Shown here one piece after another: positions 26,430-35,331 of a stretch of DNA of 64,000 nucleotides. Below the pieces are notes generated by a model. The model was given only the letters and a program-made list of their open reading frames with translations. It had not been told where the DNA came from and searched no databases. The translations under genes were made by a program, and so were the position numbers. The stretch's first letter is position 1. Each line of letters starts with the position of its first letter. Origin of the DNA: an uncultured Alphaproteobacteria bacterium (GTDB lineage Bacteria; Pseudomonadota; Alphaproteobacteria; Rhodobacterales; Rhodobacteraceae). The stretch is taken from the NCBI GenBank assembly GCA_902537235.1, contig CACBAO010000007.1:1-64000 (forward strand), written 5' to 3'.

Positions 26430-27062
26430 GTGTCTGATAAGAAAGGATTATTAAATTATAGCCGTCTTGATTTAGACGATCTGCAAAATGATAATAAGTT
26501 AAGGGAAGTCTATAAGAAATGGGCACCTGATTATGATTTTGACAACGATAATAAGCTTGGCACTGTTTCACAGCCAACAAGTGTAAAACTCCTTTTGAGC
26601 AAGGTTAAAGACAAATCAGTTAAAATTATAGATATTGGGTGTGGTACTGGTTTAGTAGGGAAGTATTTGAAGGCACAGGGATTTAATAATTTTGATGGTC
26701 TCGATATTTCTGATGAAATGTTACAAATAGCTAGTGAAAGGGGGTATCAGAAATTATATTCAGGCAGTTTAAATAAGAAGCTACCAATAGATGATAATGC
26801 TTATGATTGTGTGATGTGTGTAGGTGTCTTTACCCATGATCACGTGTCTTCTGCCGGATTTAATGAGCTTTGCAGAATTTCTAAGCCCGGGGGTTATTTA
26901 TGTTTTACTATTAATGAAGGAGTGTTTCAAAAATATGGATTCGAAGAAACTATAAAAGAGTTTGAAATCAATAGTAAATGGAGTGTTATCTCGTTATTTA
27001 AAGATGATTACATGAAGTTAGAAAATGTAAAAGGTTATTATTGCTTGGTAACCGTAAAATAA
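26430..27062 (+). CDS. Class I SAM-dependent methyltransferase
   Basis: 210-aa Rossmann methyltransferase. Motif I is IIDIGCGTGLVGKYL, followed by FDGLDISDEML and a Post-I/III region DDNAYDCVMCVGVF. The GTG start at 26430 lacks a clear SD. The protein is of the methyltransf_11/25 type acting on small molecules. Monocistronic between a divergent deoD and a convergent dddQ. Substrate not predictable. Confidence 0.87.
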   Translation: MSDKKGLLNYSRLDLDDLQNDNKLREVYKKWAPDYDFDNDNKLGTVSQPTSVKLLLSKVKDKSVKIIDIGCGTGLVGKYLKAQGFNNFDGLDISDEMLQIASERGYQKLYSGSLNKKLPIDDNAYDCVMCVGVFTHDHVSSAGFNELCRISKPGGYLCFTINEGVFQKYGFEETIKEFEINSKWSVISLFKDDYMKLENVKGYYCLVTVK

Positions 27063-27069
27063 CAGAATA

Positions 27070-27648
27070 TTACGAAATTTGATTGTCCATTTTTGCTAAC
27101 TGATCTAAGCCTTTTCCCCGCCAAAGAATAAAAGCTAGTAAAGGTTCTTCTAATGTTTCCATTGCATGGCTTTCCCAACTTTTATGAAATTGCGTTTCAT
27201 TGGCTTTTAAAACTTTTGTCTTGTTTTTTGTCTTAAAGAGTGCGTTACCCCCTAAAACATAATAAATCTCCTCTGCTTCATGGCTGTGCCATTTATAATC
27301 TAAATATTCTCCCCAAAAGCAAATAAATGCTCTTATTTTTTTGCTATAAAAATGACCAGTAGGCCCAATCAGTTCAAGGTAGCAATGACGATTTGCAAAA
27401 TCTTTACCCACCTCAGATAATGAATAGGTTTGGCGCCACTGTGCTTCATCTGCATGCTTTTTAATAGCTTCTACCATAGAAAAGGTTTCCTCTGAGCTTT
27501 TAAAGTCCAACGTTCTGACTAATGAAGAGCCGGAAGTTGTTTTTGGATCAAGATTTTTATTTCTTAAACTTTTATTTAAATCGCAAAAATTCCGAAGCTC
27601 TAGATTATTTTCGCAAATTATTTGGGCGTATTGAAGTATCGTTTGCAT
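27070..27648 (-). CDS. dddQ: DMSP lyase, DddQ-type cupin
   Basis: 192-aa cupin. The motif KWHSHEAEEIYYVLGG and later WESHAMET and AFILWRGKGLD match DddQ. Relative to Ruegeria DddQ residues as I recall them (Y120, H125, E129, Y131, H163, W178), this protein has Y118, H123, E127, Y129, H161 and W176, all with a constant offset of two. Metal site and catalytic tyrosine are thus intact. DddQ cleaves dimethylsulfoniopropionate to dimethyl sulfide and acrylate. It is monocistronic, convergent with the methyltransferase and divergent from the dehalogenase. No acrylate genes are adjacent. Confidence 0.88.
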   Translation of the reverse strand: MQTILQYAQIICENNLELRNFCDLNKSLRNKNLDPKTTSGSSLVRTLDFKSSEETFSMVEAIKKHADEAQWRQTYSLSEVGKDFANRHCYLELIGPTGHFYSKKIRAFICFWGEYLDYKWHSHEAEEIYYVLGGNALFKTKNKTKVLKANETQFHKSWESHAMETLEEPLLAFILWRGKGLDQLAKMDNQIS

Positions 27649-27794
27649 TTAAAGATTTTGTTTTGAAAATCGTAAATTTCTAATAATTTTAAAACTCAGA
27701 AGATAATACCGTTATTTGGAAATAAATAGAAGTTGTATAAACTTTTTAAAATTAATAACCTTAAGTATAAAGTTTTAACTTGGAGCTTTTTTAA

Positions 27795-28685
27795 ATGAGT
27801 TTAAGTACTAAACCATACGCAGACAAGAAAAACATAACCATTAATAACAAGACTATGTCCTATATTGATGAGGGGGAAGGTGACGCGATCATATTTCAAC
27901 ATGGTAATCCTACCTCATCCTATCTATGGAGAAACGTCATGCCTCATCTTGAGGGGCAGGGACGCTTAATTGCTTGTGACTTAATTGGTATGGGTGACTC
28001 AGAGAAACTTACAAATTCAGGTCCTGATAGTTATAACTACTTTGAACATCGCGATTTTCTTTTCGCACTATTGGAAGAATTAAATATAGGAAAGGAGGTT
28101 GTCTTTGTAATCCATGACTGGGGATCAGCACTAGGATTTGATTGGTCTTTTCAAAACCAAGATAGGATCCAAGGCATAGCCTATATGGAGGGAATAGTGA
28201 AGCCAGTTACTTGGGATGAATGGCCAGAAAATGCTACAAGGGTATTTCAAGGTTTTCGCTCCGAAGCCGGTGAGAGCATGGTGCTTGATAAAAATATCTT
28301 TGTTGAAAGGGTTCTACCCTCTTCAATAATGCGCGAATTGTCAGAGGAAGAGATGAATGAGTACCGTCGACCGTTTTCAAATCCAGGGGAAGATAGAAGG
28401 CCGACCTTGAGCTGGCCACGACAAATACCTATTCAGGGAGAGCCTAAGCAGGTTGTCGAAGTTGTCGAAAACTATAGTAAATGGCTATCGTCAAGCGATC
28501 TACCAAAGCTCTTTATAAATGCAGACCCAGGTTCAATACTAACAGGTGAGCAAAGAGAATTTTGTCGCTCTTGGCCAAATCAGGAAGAAGTAATGGTTAA
28601 GGGAACGCATTTCATACAAGAAGACTCGCCCGATGAAATTGGCAAGGCGGTATCTAGATTTGTTTCAAAGTTAAGAGGAAACTAA
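27795..28685 (+). CDS. Haloalkane dehalogenase, LinB-like (HLD-II)
   Basis: 296-aa alpha/beta hydrolase. Catalytic residues: nucleophile D108 and halide-stabilising W109 in [10 protein letters not shown], second halide ligand N38 in [11 protein letters not shown], acid E132 in YMEGIVKP, and base H272 in KGTHFIQED. These numbers equal those I recall for Sphingobium LinB, including total length, so this is a genuine HLD-II enzyme, not a generic hydrolase. It hydrolyses a carbon-halogen bond of haloalkanes to an alcohol and halide. An HD-domain gene follows 22 bp downstream. Confidence 0.93.
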   Translation: MSLSTKPYADKKNITINNKTMSYIDEGEGDAIIFQHGNPTSSYLWRNVMPHLEGQGRLIACDLIGMGDSEKLTNSGPDSYNYFEHRDFLFALLEELNIGKEVVFVIHDWGSALGFDWSFQNQDRIQGIAYMEGIVKPVTWDEWPENATRVFQGFRSEAGESMVLDKNIFVERVLPSSIMRELSEEEMNEYRRPFSNPGEDRRPTLSWPRQIPIQGEPKQVVEVVENYSKWLSSSDLPKLFINADPGSILTGEQREFCRSWPNQEEVMVKGTHFIQEDSPDEIGKAVSRFVSKLRGN

Positions 28686-28707
28686 GGAATGTTTTGCAAG
28701 GGCGGCA

Positions 28708-29313
28708 ATGACAACTGAAACTAATAAAGTAAGCTTTACCCAAATGAAAGACGGTAATTATGAAGATTACCAGCTACTAAAAAAATTAGAGAAGCCTTAT
28801 TTGCGTCTAACAGCTAGCAGGATAATCGATGAGCTAAAAAGACAAGGTGAAAAAACACTCGAAGGCTATCGAATTACTCGTTTAGATCATGGGTTACAGT
28901 CAGCCACAAGGGCTGAAGCTGATGGTGTAGATATTGATTGGATTGTAGGGGCATTATTACATGATATTGGAGATGGATTGGCTCCGCAAAATCATGATAA
29001 GTTTTCTGCAGAAGTCATCAGACCCTTCGTTCGTTGGGAAGTTACCTGGACAGTGGCTCATCATGGTATTTTTCAAATGATTTATTATGCTCATCATTAT
29101 GGATGGGATAAAGATGCAAGAGATAGATTTAAAGACCATCCATGTTTTGATATATGCTCAAAGTTCTGTGAAAGATGGGATCAAAAATCATTTGACCCTG
29201 ATTATCCTTCAAAGACAATAGAATATTTTGAACCTATGGTAGAAGAGGTTTTTTCTAGAAAGGCGTTTTCTCCAGAAGTAATTAGAGAAAATGAAGCCAT
29301 AGGCTTTGACTAA
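28708..29313 (+). CDS. HD-domain protein, PhnZ/MIOX-like
   Basis: 201 aa with an HD metal site: H61 in LDHGLQSA, H85-D86 in ALLHDIGDG, H96, H118/H119 in VAHHG and an aspartate near 163-165 (SFDPDYPS). The LDHGLQSATRAEADG start and late FDPDYPS resemble PhnZ and relatives, mixed-valent diiron oxygenases that cleave C-P or C-C bonds, more than ordinary phosphohydrolases. This is inference; a plain phosphohydrolase remains possible. It sits in a plus-strand run with the dehalogenase and the racemase-like gene. Confidence 0.75.
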   Translation: MTTETNKVSFTQMKDGNYEDYQLLKKLEKPYLRLTASRIIDELKRQGEKTLEGYRITRLDHGLQSATRAEADGVDIDWIVGALLHDIGDGLAPQNHDKFSAEVIRPFVRWEVTWTVAHHGIFQMIYYAHHYGWDKDARDRFKDHPCFDICSKFCERWDQKSFDPDYPSKTIEYFEPMVEEVFSRKAFSPEVIRENEAIGFD

Positions 29314-29337
29314 AATTATAAAACTGATGGGTTGAAC

Positions 29338-30006
29338 ATGCATGTAGGTTTAATAGGTGGGATTGGACCAGCCGTGACGTTTCGCTACTACCAGCGTTTG
29401 TTTGAAATAGCCTTGGCAAAGAAATTTTCTCTTGAATTGACTGTTGTGAATTGCGATATGCCCCAATTTTTAAATAATTTTTCCCAAGATAAAAAAGAAA
29501 ATCAAGCAAGTATTTTTGCAGAGCTAGCTAGTAGATTGCAAAAAGCAGGCGCAGATTTTGTTGTACTTCCTTCGATAGGTGGAAGTTTTTGTTTAAACGA
29601 GTTTATAAAAAAAAGCCCTTTGCCTGTGCAGGATGTAATAACCCCATTAAGGACATATTTAGAACCTTATAAAGGGAAAACTATGGGGCTTGTTGGTACT
29701 AATAAAGCTATGGATACCAAAATTTATAATTTAACAGATGAGATAAACTGGTTGATACCCGAAGCTGAGCAATTTGATGATGTTCACAATAGTTATGTTG
29801 CGCTAGCAACCGAGGGAAAAGCAAATAGACAAATTTCTGAAACACTAATTTCTGCCAGTAAAAAACTCATAGATCGAGGGGCGGACGCGGTTGTTTTAGG
29901 CGGTACTGATTTATTCTTAGTCTTTGAAAATCATCAATTGTCTTTTGAAATCATTGACTGTGCAGATGTCCACATAGGGCATATAGCTACTTTAGCAGCC
30001 AAATAA
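29338..30006 (+). CDS. Aspartate/glutamate racemase superfamily protein lacking both catalytic cysteines
   Basis: 222-aa protein of the Asp/Glu/hydantoin racemase fold: MHVGLIGGIGPAVTFRYYQ opens like an aspartate racemase. In active family members a cysteine follows in a CNTxH motif and another in GCTE. Here the first region reads VVLPSIGGSFCLNEF and the second VVLGGTDLFLVF, so both positions are non-cysteine, though a cysteine lies nearby at about 86. It probably does not racemise amino acids. The ATG at 29338 is preferred over TTG 29332. Confidence 0.8.
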   Translation: MHVGLIGGIGPAVTFRYYQRLFEIALAKKFSLELTVVNCDMPQFLNNFSQDKKENQASIFAELASRLQKAGADFVVLPSIGGSFCLNEFIKKSPLPVQDVITPLRTYLEPYKGKTMGLVGTNKAMDTKIYNLTDEINWLIPEAEQFDDVHNSYVALATEGKANRQISETLISASKKLIDRGADAVVLGGTDLFLVFENHQLSFEIIDCADVHIGHIATLAAK

Positions 30007-30039
30007 ATTAGAAGCTTAAAAGTATTTGTGACTAGATTA

Positions 30040-30636
30040 TCAATTTTTGATTAATTCATCCTCGACAAATTCCATCCTATCCTTCCCCCAAAACATTTCA
30101 CTACCAACAAATATACTAGGCACTCCGAACACACCTCTTTCAATCCCATCATTGGTGCTATCTATTAAAGATTGACGAATTTTATCGCTCTCGCATAGTT
30201 TCTCAAATTTTTTTGGGTTAACTCCTAACCTTTTTACAATCGGAGCCATTCCCTCGTAGTTTTGAATAGTGGCATTATTATTTTCCCAATATTCACAGAA
30301 AATTGCCTCTATAAATGGGATTTCTAGTTTGAATTCACGCATTGCTAATGCACCTCTGAGTGTACGACTTGTCTTTATAGGAAATTGACTTGGAAACTTG
30401 AATTTTAAGTTAAATTTTTTTGCCCACCTTGCTAGATCAGCCTTTCGGTTTTCAATCTTTATTGCAGGTTCTTCCATAAGCACATAGTTTCTAGACCGGA
30501 ACGCAAACCCCAAGTTGTATGGGTGTAAAATTAGGTCACTATTTGTTCTTTTTAAAATTGGCTTGATTAAGTGCAGCGCGAAGTATGCGTTCGTACTTCC
30601 AATATCCCAAAACATTTCAACTTTTTTTTTAGTCAT
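30040..30636 (-). CDS. DsbA-like 2-hydroxychromene-2-carboxylate isomerase family protein
   Basis: 198-aa kappa-class GST/DsbA-fold protein. WDIGSTNAYFALHLIKPIL (serine of the glutathione site) and GVFGVPSIFVGSEMFWGKDRM with cis-proline are diagnostic of the NahD family. Such enzymes isomerise glutathione-linked or aromatic intermediates; many homologues have unknown substrates. It is 55 bp downstream of the RidA gene on the same strand. Confidence 0.87.
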   Translation of the reverse strand: MTKKKVEMFWDIGSTNAYFALHLIKPILKRTNSDLILHPYNLGFAFRSRNYVLMEEPAIKIENRKADLARWAKKFNLKFKFPSQFPIKTSRTLRGALAMREFKLEIPFIEAIFCEYWENNNATIQNYEGMAPIVKRLGVNPKKFEKLCESDKIRQSLIDSTNDGIERGVFGVPSIFVGSEMFWGKDRMEFVEDELIKN

Positions 30637-30691
30637 TCGTTACCTTTTGAGTTTATGGTCACAAGAAATTGTGTTTTGCTTTAATTCAATA

Positions 30692-31078
30692 TTAACATGC
30701 CGCTATGAAATCTATTTCTACAGAAGCACCAACAGCTAAGCCTGTTACTCCAATACATGTCCGTGCGGGAAGCTTATCTTTCGCAAAATATGATGCATAA
30801 ACGCTGTTCATTCTATCAAAATCCCCAAAGTTAACCAAATAAACTCGCGCAAAAATAACTTTCTGCAACGAGGAACCTGCCGCATTCAAAACCTCTATTA
30901 GATTTTTCATAACCTGATGAGTTTGCGCTTCGATTCCTCCTTCAACAAGTTTAGTGTTATCATTTTTGAGTGTTGGCATTTGACCTGTAATAAATAAATA
31001 CTCCCCAGCACGAACAGCATGACTGAAGGGTGCAACCTTTTGAGGTCCTGAGGAAAAAGTTAGATGTTCAACGTCCAT
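30692..31078 (-). CDS. RidA (YjgF/YER057c) family protein
   Basis: 128 aa, standard RidA length. LFITGQMPT, and the C-terminal signature PARTCIGVTGLAVGASVEID with the active-site arginine and glutamate. RidA deaminates reactive enamine/imine intermediates from PLP enzymes and prevents their damage. Divergent from the rhomboid gene with 99 bp between; probably co-transcribed with the downstream isomerase gene. Confidence 0.92.
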   Translation of the reverse strand: MDVEHLTFSSGPQKVAPFSHAVRAGEYLFITGQMPTLKNDNTKLVEGGIEAQTHQVMKNLIEVLNAAGSSLQKVIFARVYLVNFGDFDRMNSVYASYFAKDKLPARTCIGVTGLAVGASVEIDFIAAC

Positions 31079-31177
31079 GGCTTAGCTTAAATAGTAAATA
31101 TATTTTTGTAAACTAACACTGTTCTAAATTTCATATTGATTGAAATAGTATATAATAAAGAAAATATTTGATATAAA

Positions 31178-31822
31178 ATGCAAAATACTTCAATCCGAAA
31201 TAAGCGAGAACCTTTTTTTAATAATGTACCACCTGGAGTTCTTATTTTAGGTGGAGTAATTGTGGGGATCGAATTGTTTCTTCAAATATTTGGACTGGAA
31301 TGGCGTAGTACCGCCTTTCTATTTCTTGCTTTTTTTCCTTTGGACTTCAGTACGCCTTACAAAGAGCTTTTCTTTGGCCAGAATTTAGTAATGTTTTTTT
31401 CTTATTCTTTTTTACATGGAAACTTTTTTCATATGATAATTAACGTTGCTATCTTTTTTGCCTTAGGAAAACAAATAGAGGAACAATTAGGTGCAATTAA
31501 TTTGATATTAATATTTATCTCGACATCAATTGCAGGAGCAGTTGCTTATCAGTTTCTTTCTTCAGGAAATTCAGTGCCGATGGTTGGTGCTAGCGGAGGT
31601 GTGTTTGGTTTTTTTGGTTTCATTAAAGGTAAAGAATTGATTTACAGAGTTAGGCATGATCTAACAATCTTACCATTTTTGAACCTTTTTTTTGGCTTAA
31701 TATTATTGCACATCATCCTCGTTTTACTGTATCCGACGATTATTCCTTTTCAAATAGGATGGCAGGGTCATTTAGGTGGATTTGCTTCTGGGTTGATTTT
31801 AGCAAGTATGATTAGAAAATGA
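31178..31822 (+). CDS. Rhomboid-family intramembrane serine protease
   Basis: 214 aa with about six membrane helices. Catalytic S139 in MVGASGGVFG, catalytic H198 in WQGHLGGFASG, and the second-helix motif HGNFFHMIINV at 80-90. The dyad is intact, so an active protease is expected in the inner membrane. The gene overlaps the next SDR by 4 bp (ATGA), yet the functional link is not obvious. Confidence 0.93.
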   Translation: MQNTSIRNKREPFFNNVPPGVLILGGVIVGIELFLQIFGLEWRSTAFLFLAFFPLDFSTPYKELFFGQNLVMFFSYSFLHGNFFHMIINVAIFFALGKQIEEQLGAINLILIFISTSIAGAVAYQFLSSGNSVPMVGASGGVFGFFGFIKGKELIYRVRHDLTILPFLNLFFGLILLHIILVLLYPTIIPFQIGWQGHLGGFASGLILASMIRK

Positions 31823-32592
31823 ATAGTTCCAATAAAGGTATGTTGAAGTTTCAGCTAAAGGAACGAACGGCTTTGATAACAGGCTCGACGCGAGGAATTG
31901 GCTGGTCAATAGCAAGGGGAATGGCCGAGGCAGGAGCAACAGTCTTCATAAATGGTCGTGATAAAAAGATTGTGGATACTCGATGTAAAAGCTTAATTGA
32001 TTTGGGATACAATGCAAAGCCAGCTTTTTTTGATGCTACGGACGTTGAAGCTGCAGAAAGATTTTTGGGATCCACTAAAATACCAATTGATACTCTGGTA
32101 AATAACGCAGCAATTAGGCTTCGAAAGCCATTAAACGAAATTTCTCATACATCTTTTTCGGAAATATTGGAGGCAAACTTAAGTTCTATTTATGCAATTT
32201 CTCGAACTTTTGCTATTCGTTTAAAGAGTAAAAACATAAATGGCTCATTGCTTAATATTACATCTATCGCCGGCCCAAGAGCAAGACCAGGTGATGCAGC
32301 ATATACCGCGGCAAAAGGAGGTTTGGAAGCCTTGACGAGATCATTAGCTGTTGAACTTGCACCAACAGTTCGGTGTAATGCCATAGCGCCTGGCTACTTT
32401 GCAACCGATGCAAATGCGGCTTACGTTGATAATGAAGAGGTAAAGATATTTGTTGAAAATCGAATTCCCCTCAAAAGATGGGGGCAACCTGAAGAGATTT
32501 CGGGGGCAGCTGTTTTTCTTGCCTCTAGTGCCTCTTCTTATATTACTGGTCACACACTCGTAATTGATGCTGGGTTAACTATACTGTTTTAG
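31819..32592 (+). CDS. Short-chain dehydrogenase/reductase (gluconate 5-dehydrogenase-like)
   Basis: 257-aa SDR: TGSTRGIGWSIARG, NNAA, ITSIAGPRARPGDAAYTAAKGG with the YxxxK. The sequence resembles the gluconate 5-dehydrogenase/3-oxoacyl reductase group. Start overlaps the rhomboid stop; an internal ATG at 31840 is less likely because the coupling signal favours the first. Substrate uncertain. Confidence 0.86.
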   Translation: MNSSNKGMLKFQLKERTALITGSTRGIGWSIARGMAEAGATVFINGRDKKIVDTRCKSLIDLGYNAKPAFFDATDVEAAERFLGSTKIPIDTLVNNAAIRLRKPLNEISHTSFSEILEANLSSIYAISRTFAIRLKSKNINGSLLNITSIAGPRARPGDAAYTAAKGGLEALTRSLAVELAPTVRCNAIAPGYFATDANAAYVDNEEVKIFVENRIPLKRWGQPEEISGAAVFLASSASSYITGHTLVIDAGLTILF

Positions 32593-32764
32593 GTATAAAA
32601 AAGCTTGTTGGTTGTTACGTAGTTATTTTTTGCAACATATTATTTAAATCATCTGCCATAACAATCGCTAAAGCCATATTTCATCTTTCAGAGAACACCC
32701 CTTTTTTCTAAAAAATGTTTCAGAAAAATAGGCGTGAATAGATAAGATAGCGTATTTGATAAGT

Positions 32765-33415
32765 TCATTTAAAGGAGTATTTCTTTAATATTTTTTTACG
32801 GTTTTTAGCTAACCAAAGCCCAATTAATATTGCTGGCCCGACATTAATTTTGCCTTTAGATATCATTTTTGAAAATTCTTTATAGGAAAAAATGTGACTT
32901 CTTATATCTTCAGACTCGCTCGCTAAGCCAGAGACCAAATTTGAGCTTTCAGGCAATGAAACAAGCCCAACATATTGATGAAAAAATTCAGTTGATATGC
33001 CAGGCGATGGGTAACTTCGAGCTACCAATAATAGTGTTTCAATTTCTAATTGTGCTTCTTCTCGCGCTTCTCTAATCCCAGCTTGCTCAGGAGATTCTCC
33101 TGAGTCGATTAGACCAGCAATTGGTTCTAAAACCCAGGGCCGATCATCACCTTTGACGTAAGGACCAGTCCGAAATTGTTCAATTAATAATACTCGGTCG
33201 TTAACGGGATCATAAGGCAAAACAATGGCTGCATCGGATGAAATTAGCGTACTTCTTCTTACAACTTCACTTTGCTCATTATTAAACATCCGATATGAGA
33301 GATTATGTTCCTTGACTGAAAAAAAGCCCTTGTAAACTATGCGCTCACTGTGTGAAGAAGCGTGTGTTCGATTCATTTTATTCAAATTGGTTGAATTTTT
33401 TGACATCTTCTCCAT
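32765..33415 (-). CDS. nudF: Nudix hydrolase, ADP-ribose pyrophosphatase type
   Basis: 216 aa. A full Nudix box is visible (GLIDSGES ... REAREEAQLE), and the preceding VLLIEQFRTGPY plus EPIAG are as in NudF/ADP-ribose pyrophosphatase. It hydrolyses ADP-ribose or other nucleoside diphosphate sugars to AMP and sugar phosphate. It is the last clearly housekeeping gene before the polysaccharide locus and points away from it. Confidence 0.88.
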   Translation of the reverse strand: MEKMSKNSTNLNKMNRTHASSHSERIVYKGFFSVKEHNLSYRMFNNEQSEVVRRSTLISSDAAIVLPYDPVNDRVLLIEQFRTGPYVKGDDRPWVLEPIAGLIDSGESPEQAGIREAREEAQLEIETLLLVARSYPSPGISTEFFHQYVGLVSLPESSNLVSGLASESEDIRSHIFSYKEFSKMISKGKINVGPAILIGLWLAKNRKKILKKYSFK

Positions 33416-33808
33416 ATTCCTTGTGATTACAGCAAATTACCTTTACAAAGACCTATCACAGTTCAGTGATAAATGAGAGAGGTAAAGTTTGCAATATGTT
33501 CTAATAATCGGAGCAAGCAGGGGACTTGGCTTTGGTTTCGTTACTACTTTTTGCTATATCCATTAAAAATGTGTGGTATCGTGAGTTTCAATTTATCCAA
33601 CACGGTTTATGAATTACAAAAAGGATCCCAAATGGCAAATTACATTGTTTTTACAATATATTCCCGTGAAAAAAGCTTTAATATCTGTGGTAGAAATGAG
33701 TGATGGTATGCTTAAAGATATAATACCGTTTTTTCCAACTGAGGATGATATATCTCGGAAGAAACTATGGTTTTGGTTGCTTCTCAAATGTCAAAGCTTA
33801 AATATAAA
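33416..33808. other. Left junction of the polysaccharide locus, with gene debris
   Basis: No intact gene. At 33489-33566 a plus-strand stretch reads VLIIGASRGLGFGF, the N-terminal glycine motif of an SDR, before a stop. Another open stretch (about 33609-33812) encodes DPKWQITLFLQYIPVKK-like residues without recognisable homology. This looks like decayed genes at the island edge; the promoter for the wlbA operon must also lie here. Confidence 0.4.
33489..33566 (+). pseudogene. SDR N-terminal remnant
   Basis: TTG-initiated 25-codon frame, with GASRGLG in the exact context of an SDR cofactor-binding loop, ending in TAA. The rest of the enzyme is absent. Confidence 0.35.
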
Positions 33809-34747
33809 ATGTTGAATTTTGCATTAATTGGTGCGGCAGGCTATATAGCACCTCGCCATATGGCTGCAATCAAAGCCACTAATAATGGACTTGTAGCAGC
33901 CTATGATCCAAATGATTCAGTTGGAATTATTGATAGTTACTTTCCGGAGGCGAATTTTTTTACAGAATTTGAGAGGTTTGATAGGTTCATCGATAAACAT
34001 AGGCGTGAAGCAAAACGAATAAATTTTTTCTCCATATGTTCACCAAATTATCTCCATGATAGCCATATAAGGTTCGCGCTTCGATCTGGTGCCGACGCTA
34101 TATGTGAAAAACCACTCGTATTGAATCCCTGGAATATAGATGCATTGGTTGATTATGAGAAAGAAACTGGAAAGAAAGTTAACACAATCTTACAACTAAG
34201 ATTGCACCCATCAATAATTGCTTTAAAAAAAACTGTTGAAAAATCACCTTTAAAGGAAAAATTTGATATCGACCTCACATATATAACTTCAAGGGGGAAA
34301 TGGTACTTACAAAGTTGGAAAGGAGATGAAAGTAAATCGGGTGGAATTGCTACAAATATTGGAATTCATTTTTTTGATATGTTACATTTTGTCTTTGGAG
34401 ACCTACAGGAAAATAAAGTTGCACTAAGGGAAAAGACTAAAGCTTCTGGTTATCTTGAATATCAAAATGCAAGAGTTAGGTGGTTCCTTTCTACAGAGTA
34501 TTTTGACATACCAAAAGAAATACGCGAAACTGGCGTTCGAACCTACCGGTCACTATTGATCAATGGTTCAGAAATTGAGTTTTCAAACAACTTCACTGAT
34601 TTGCATAGAGTAAGTTATGAAGAAATTTTAAACGGTCGTGGATTTGGTTTAATTGAAAATCGTGTTTCAATCGAGACTGTTGTCGCTATTCGTTCTCAGG
34701 CGACTCAGAAATTGAGTGATACCCATCCACTACTACTTGGGAAATGA
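33809..34747 (+). CDS. wlbA: WlbA/WbpB UDP-GlcNAc(3-keto)A-forming dehydrogenase
   Basis: 312 aa. MLNFALIGAAGYIAPRHM, FSICSPNYLH, CEKPLV and DLTYITSRGKWYLQSWKG match Bordetella WlbA, a Gfo/Idh/MocA enzyme oxidising C3 of UDP-N-acetylglucosaminuronic acid. I set the start at the ATG 33809, 14 codons into the longer open frame, as it matches the family's N-terminus. The following two genes complete the same pathway, in the order known from Bordetella. The C6 dehydrogenase (WbpA) is not in the window. Confidence 0.92.
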   Translation: MLNFALIGAAGYIAPRHMAAIKATNNGLVAAYDPNDSVGIIDSYFPEANFFTEFERFDRFIDKHRREAKRINFFSICSPNYLHDSHIRFALRSGADAICEKPLVLNPWNIDALVDYEKETGKKVNTILQLRLHPSIIALKKTVEKSPLKEKFDIDLTYITSRGKWYLQSWKGDESKSGGIATNIGIHFFDMLHFVFGDLQENKVALREKTKASGYLEYQNARVRWFLSTEYFDIPKEIRETGVRTYRSLLINGSEIEFSNNFTDLHRVSYEEILNGRGFGLIENRVSIETVVAIRSQATQKLSDTHPLLLGK

Positions 34748-34758
34748 GGTGCTTTTAG

Positions 34759-35331
34759 ATGATCCATGAAAGTGCAATAGTTGATCAAGGAGCTATAATC
34801 GGTGAAGGATCTAGAGTTTGGCATTTTTCACATGTCTGCTCTGGAGCGCATATTGGTAAAAGTGTATCTCTTGGCCAAAATGTTTTTGTAGGAAACAAGG
34901 TTAGGATTGGAAATAACTGCAAAATTCAAAATAACGTAAGCATTTATGACAACATAACGCTTGAACATGACGTTTTTTGCGGGCCTTCTGTGGTTTTTAC
35001 AAATGTTTATAATCCAAGAGCTTTCATTGATAGAAAAACAGAGTACCGCGATACTTTAGTAAAACAGGGTGCTACAATAGGTGCGAATTGTACAGTGATT
35101 TGTGGTATTGAAATAGGGAAATTTGCTTTTTTAGGCGCTGGGTCAGTTGTAAGAGAAAGCGTGCCGGATTTTGCATTAATCGTTGGCAATCCTGGAGAGC
35201 AAATTGGTTGGATGAGTGCTCTTGGTAAACGGTTAAAGCTTCCATTAGCTGGAAATGCTACAGCGATCTGCGAGTATACCGGTGAAATTTATAAACTCAC
35301 TGGGTCAAAAGTAACCCGAAAGGTAGAATGA
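34759..35331 (+). CDS. wlbB: WlbB/WbpD N-acetyltransferase
   Basis: 190-aa left-handed beta-helix acetyltransferase: [38 protein letters not shown] and GAGSVV. It N-acetylates the 3-amino group to give UDP-2,3-diacetamido-2,3-dideoxy-glucuronic acid. It begins 11 bp after wlbA and overlaps wlbC by 4 bp, so the three are a single transcription unit. Trimeric hexapeptide enzyme using acetyl-CoA (family knowledge). Confidence 0.92.
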   Translation: MIHESAIVDQGAIIGEGSRVWHFSHVCSGAHIGKSVSLGQNVFVGNKVRIGNNCKIQNNVSIYDNITLEHDVFCGPSVVFTNVYNPRAFIDRKTEYRDTLVKQGATIGANCTVICGIEIGKFAFLGAGSVVRESVPDFALIVGNPGEQIGWMSALGKRLKLPLAGNATAICEYTGEIYKLTGSKVTRKVE

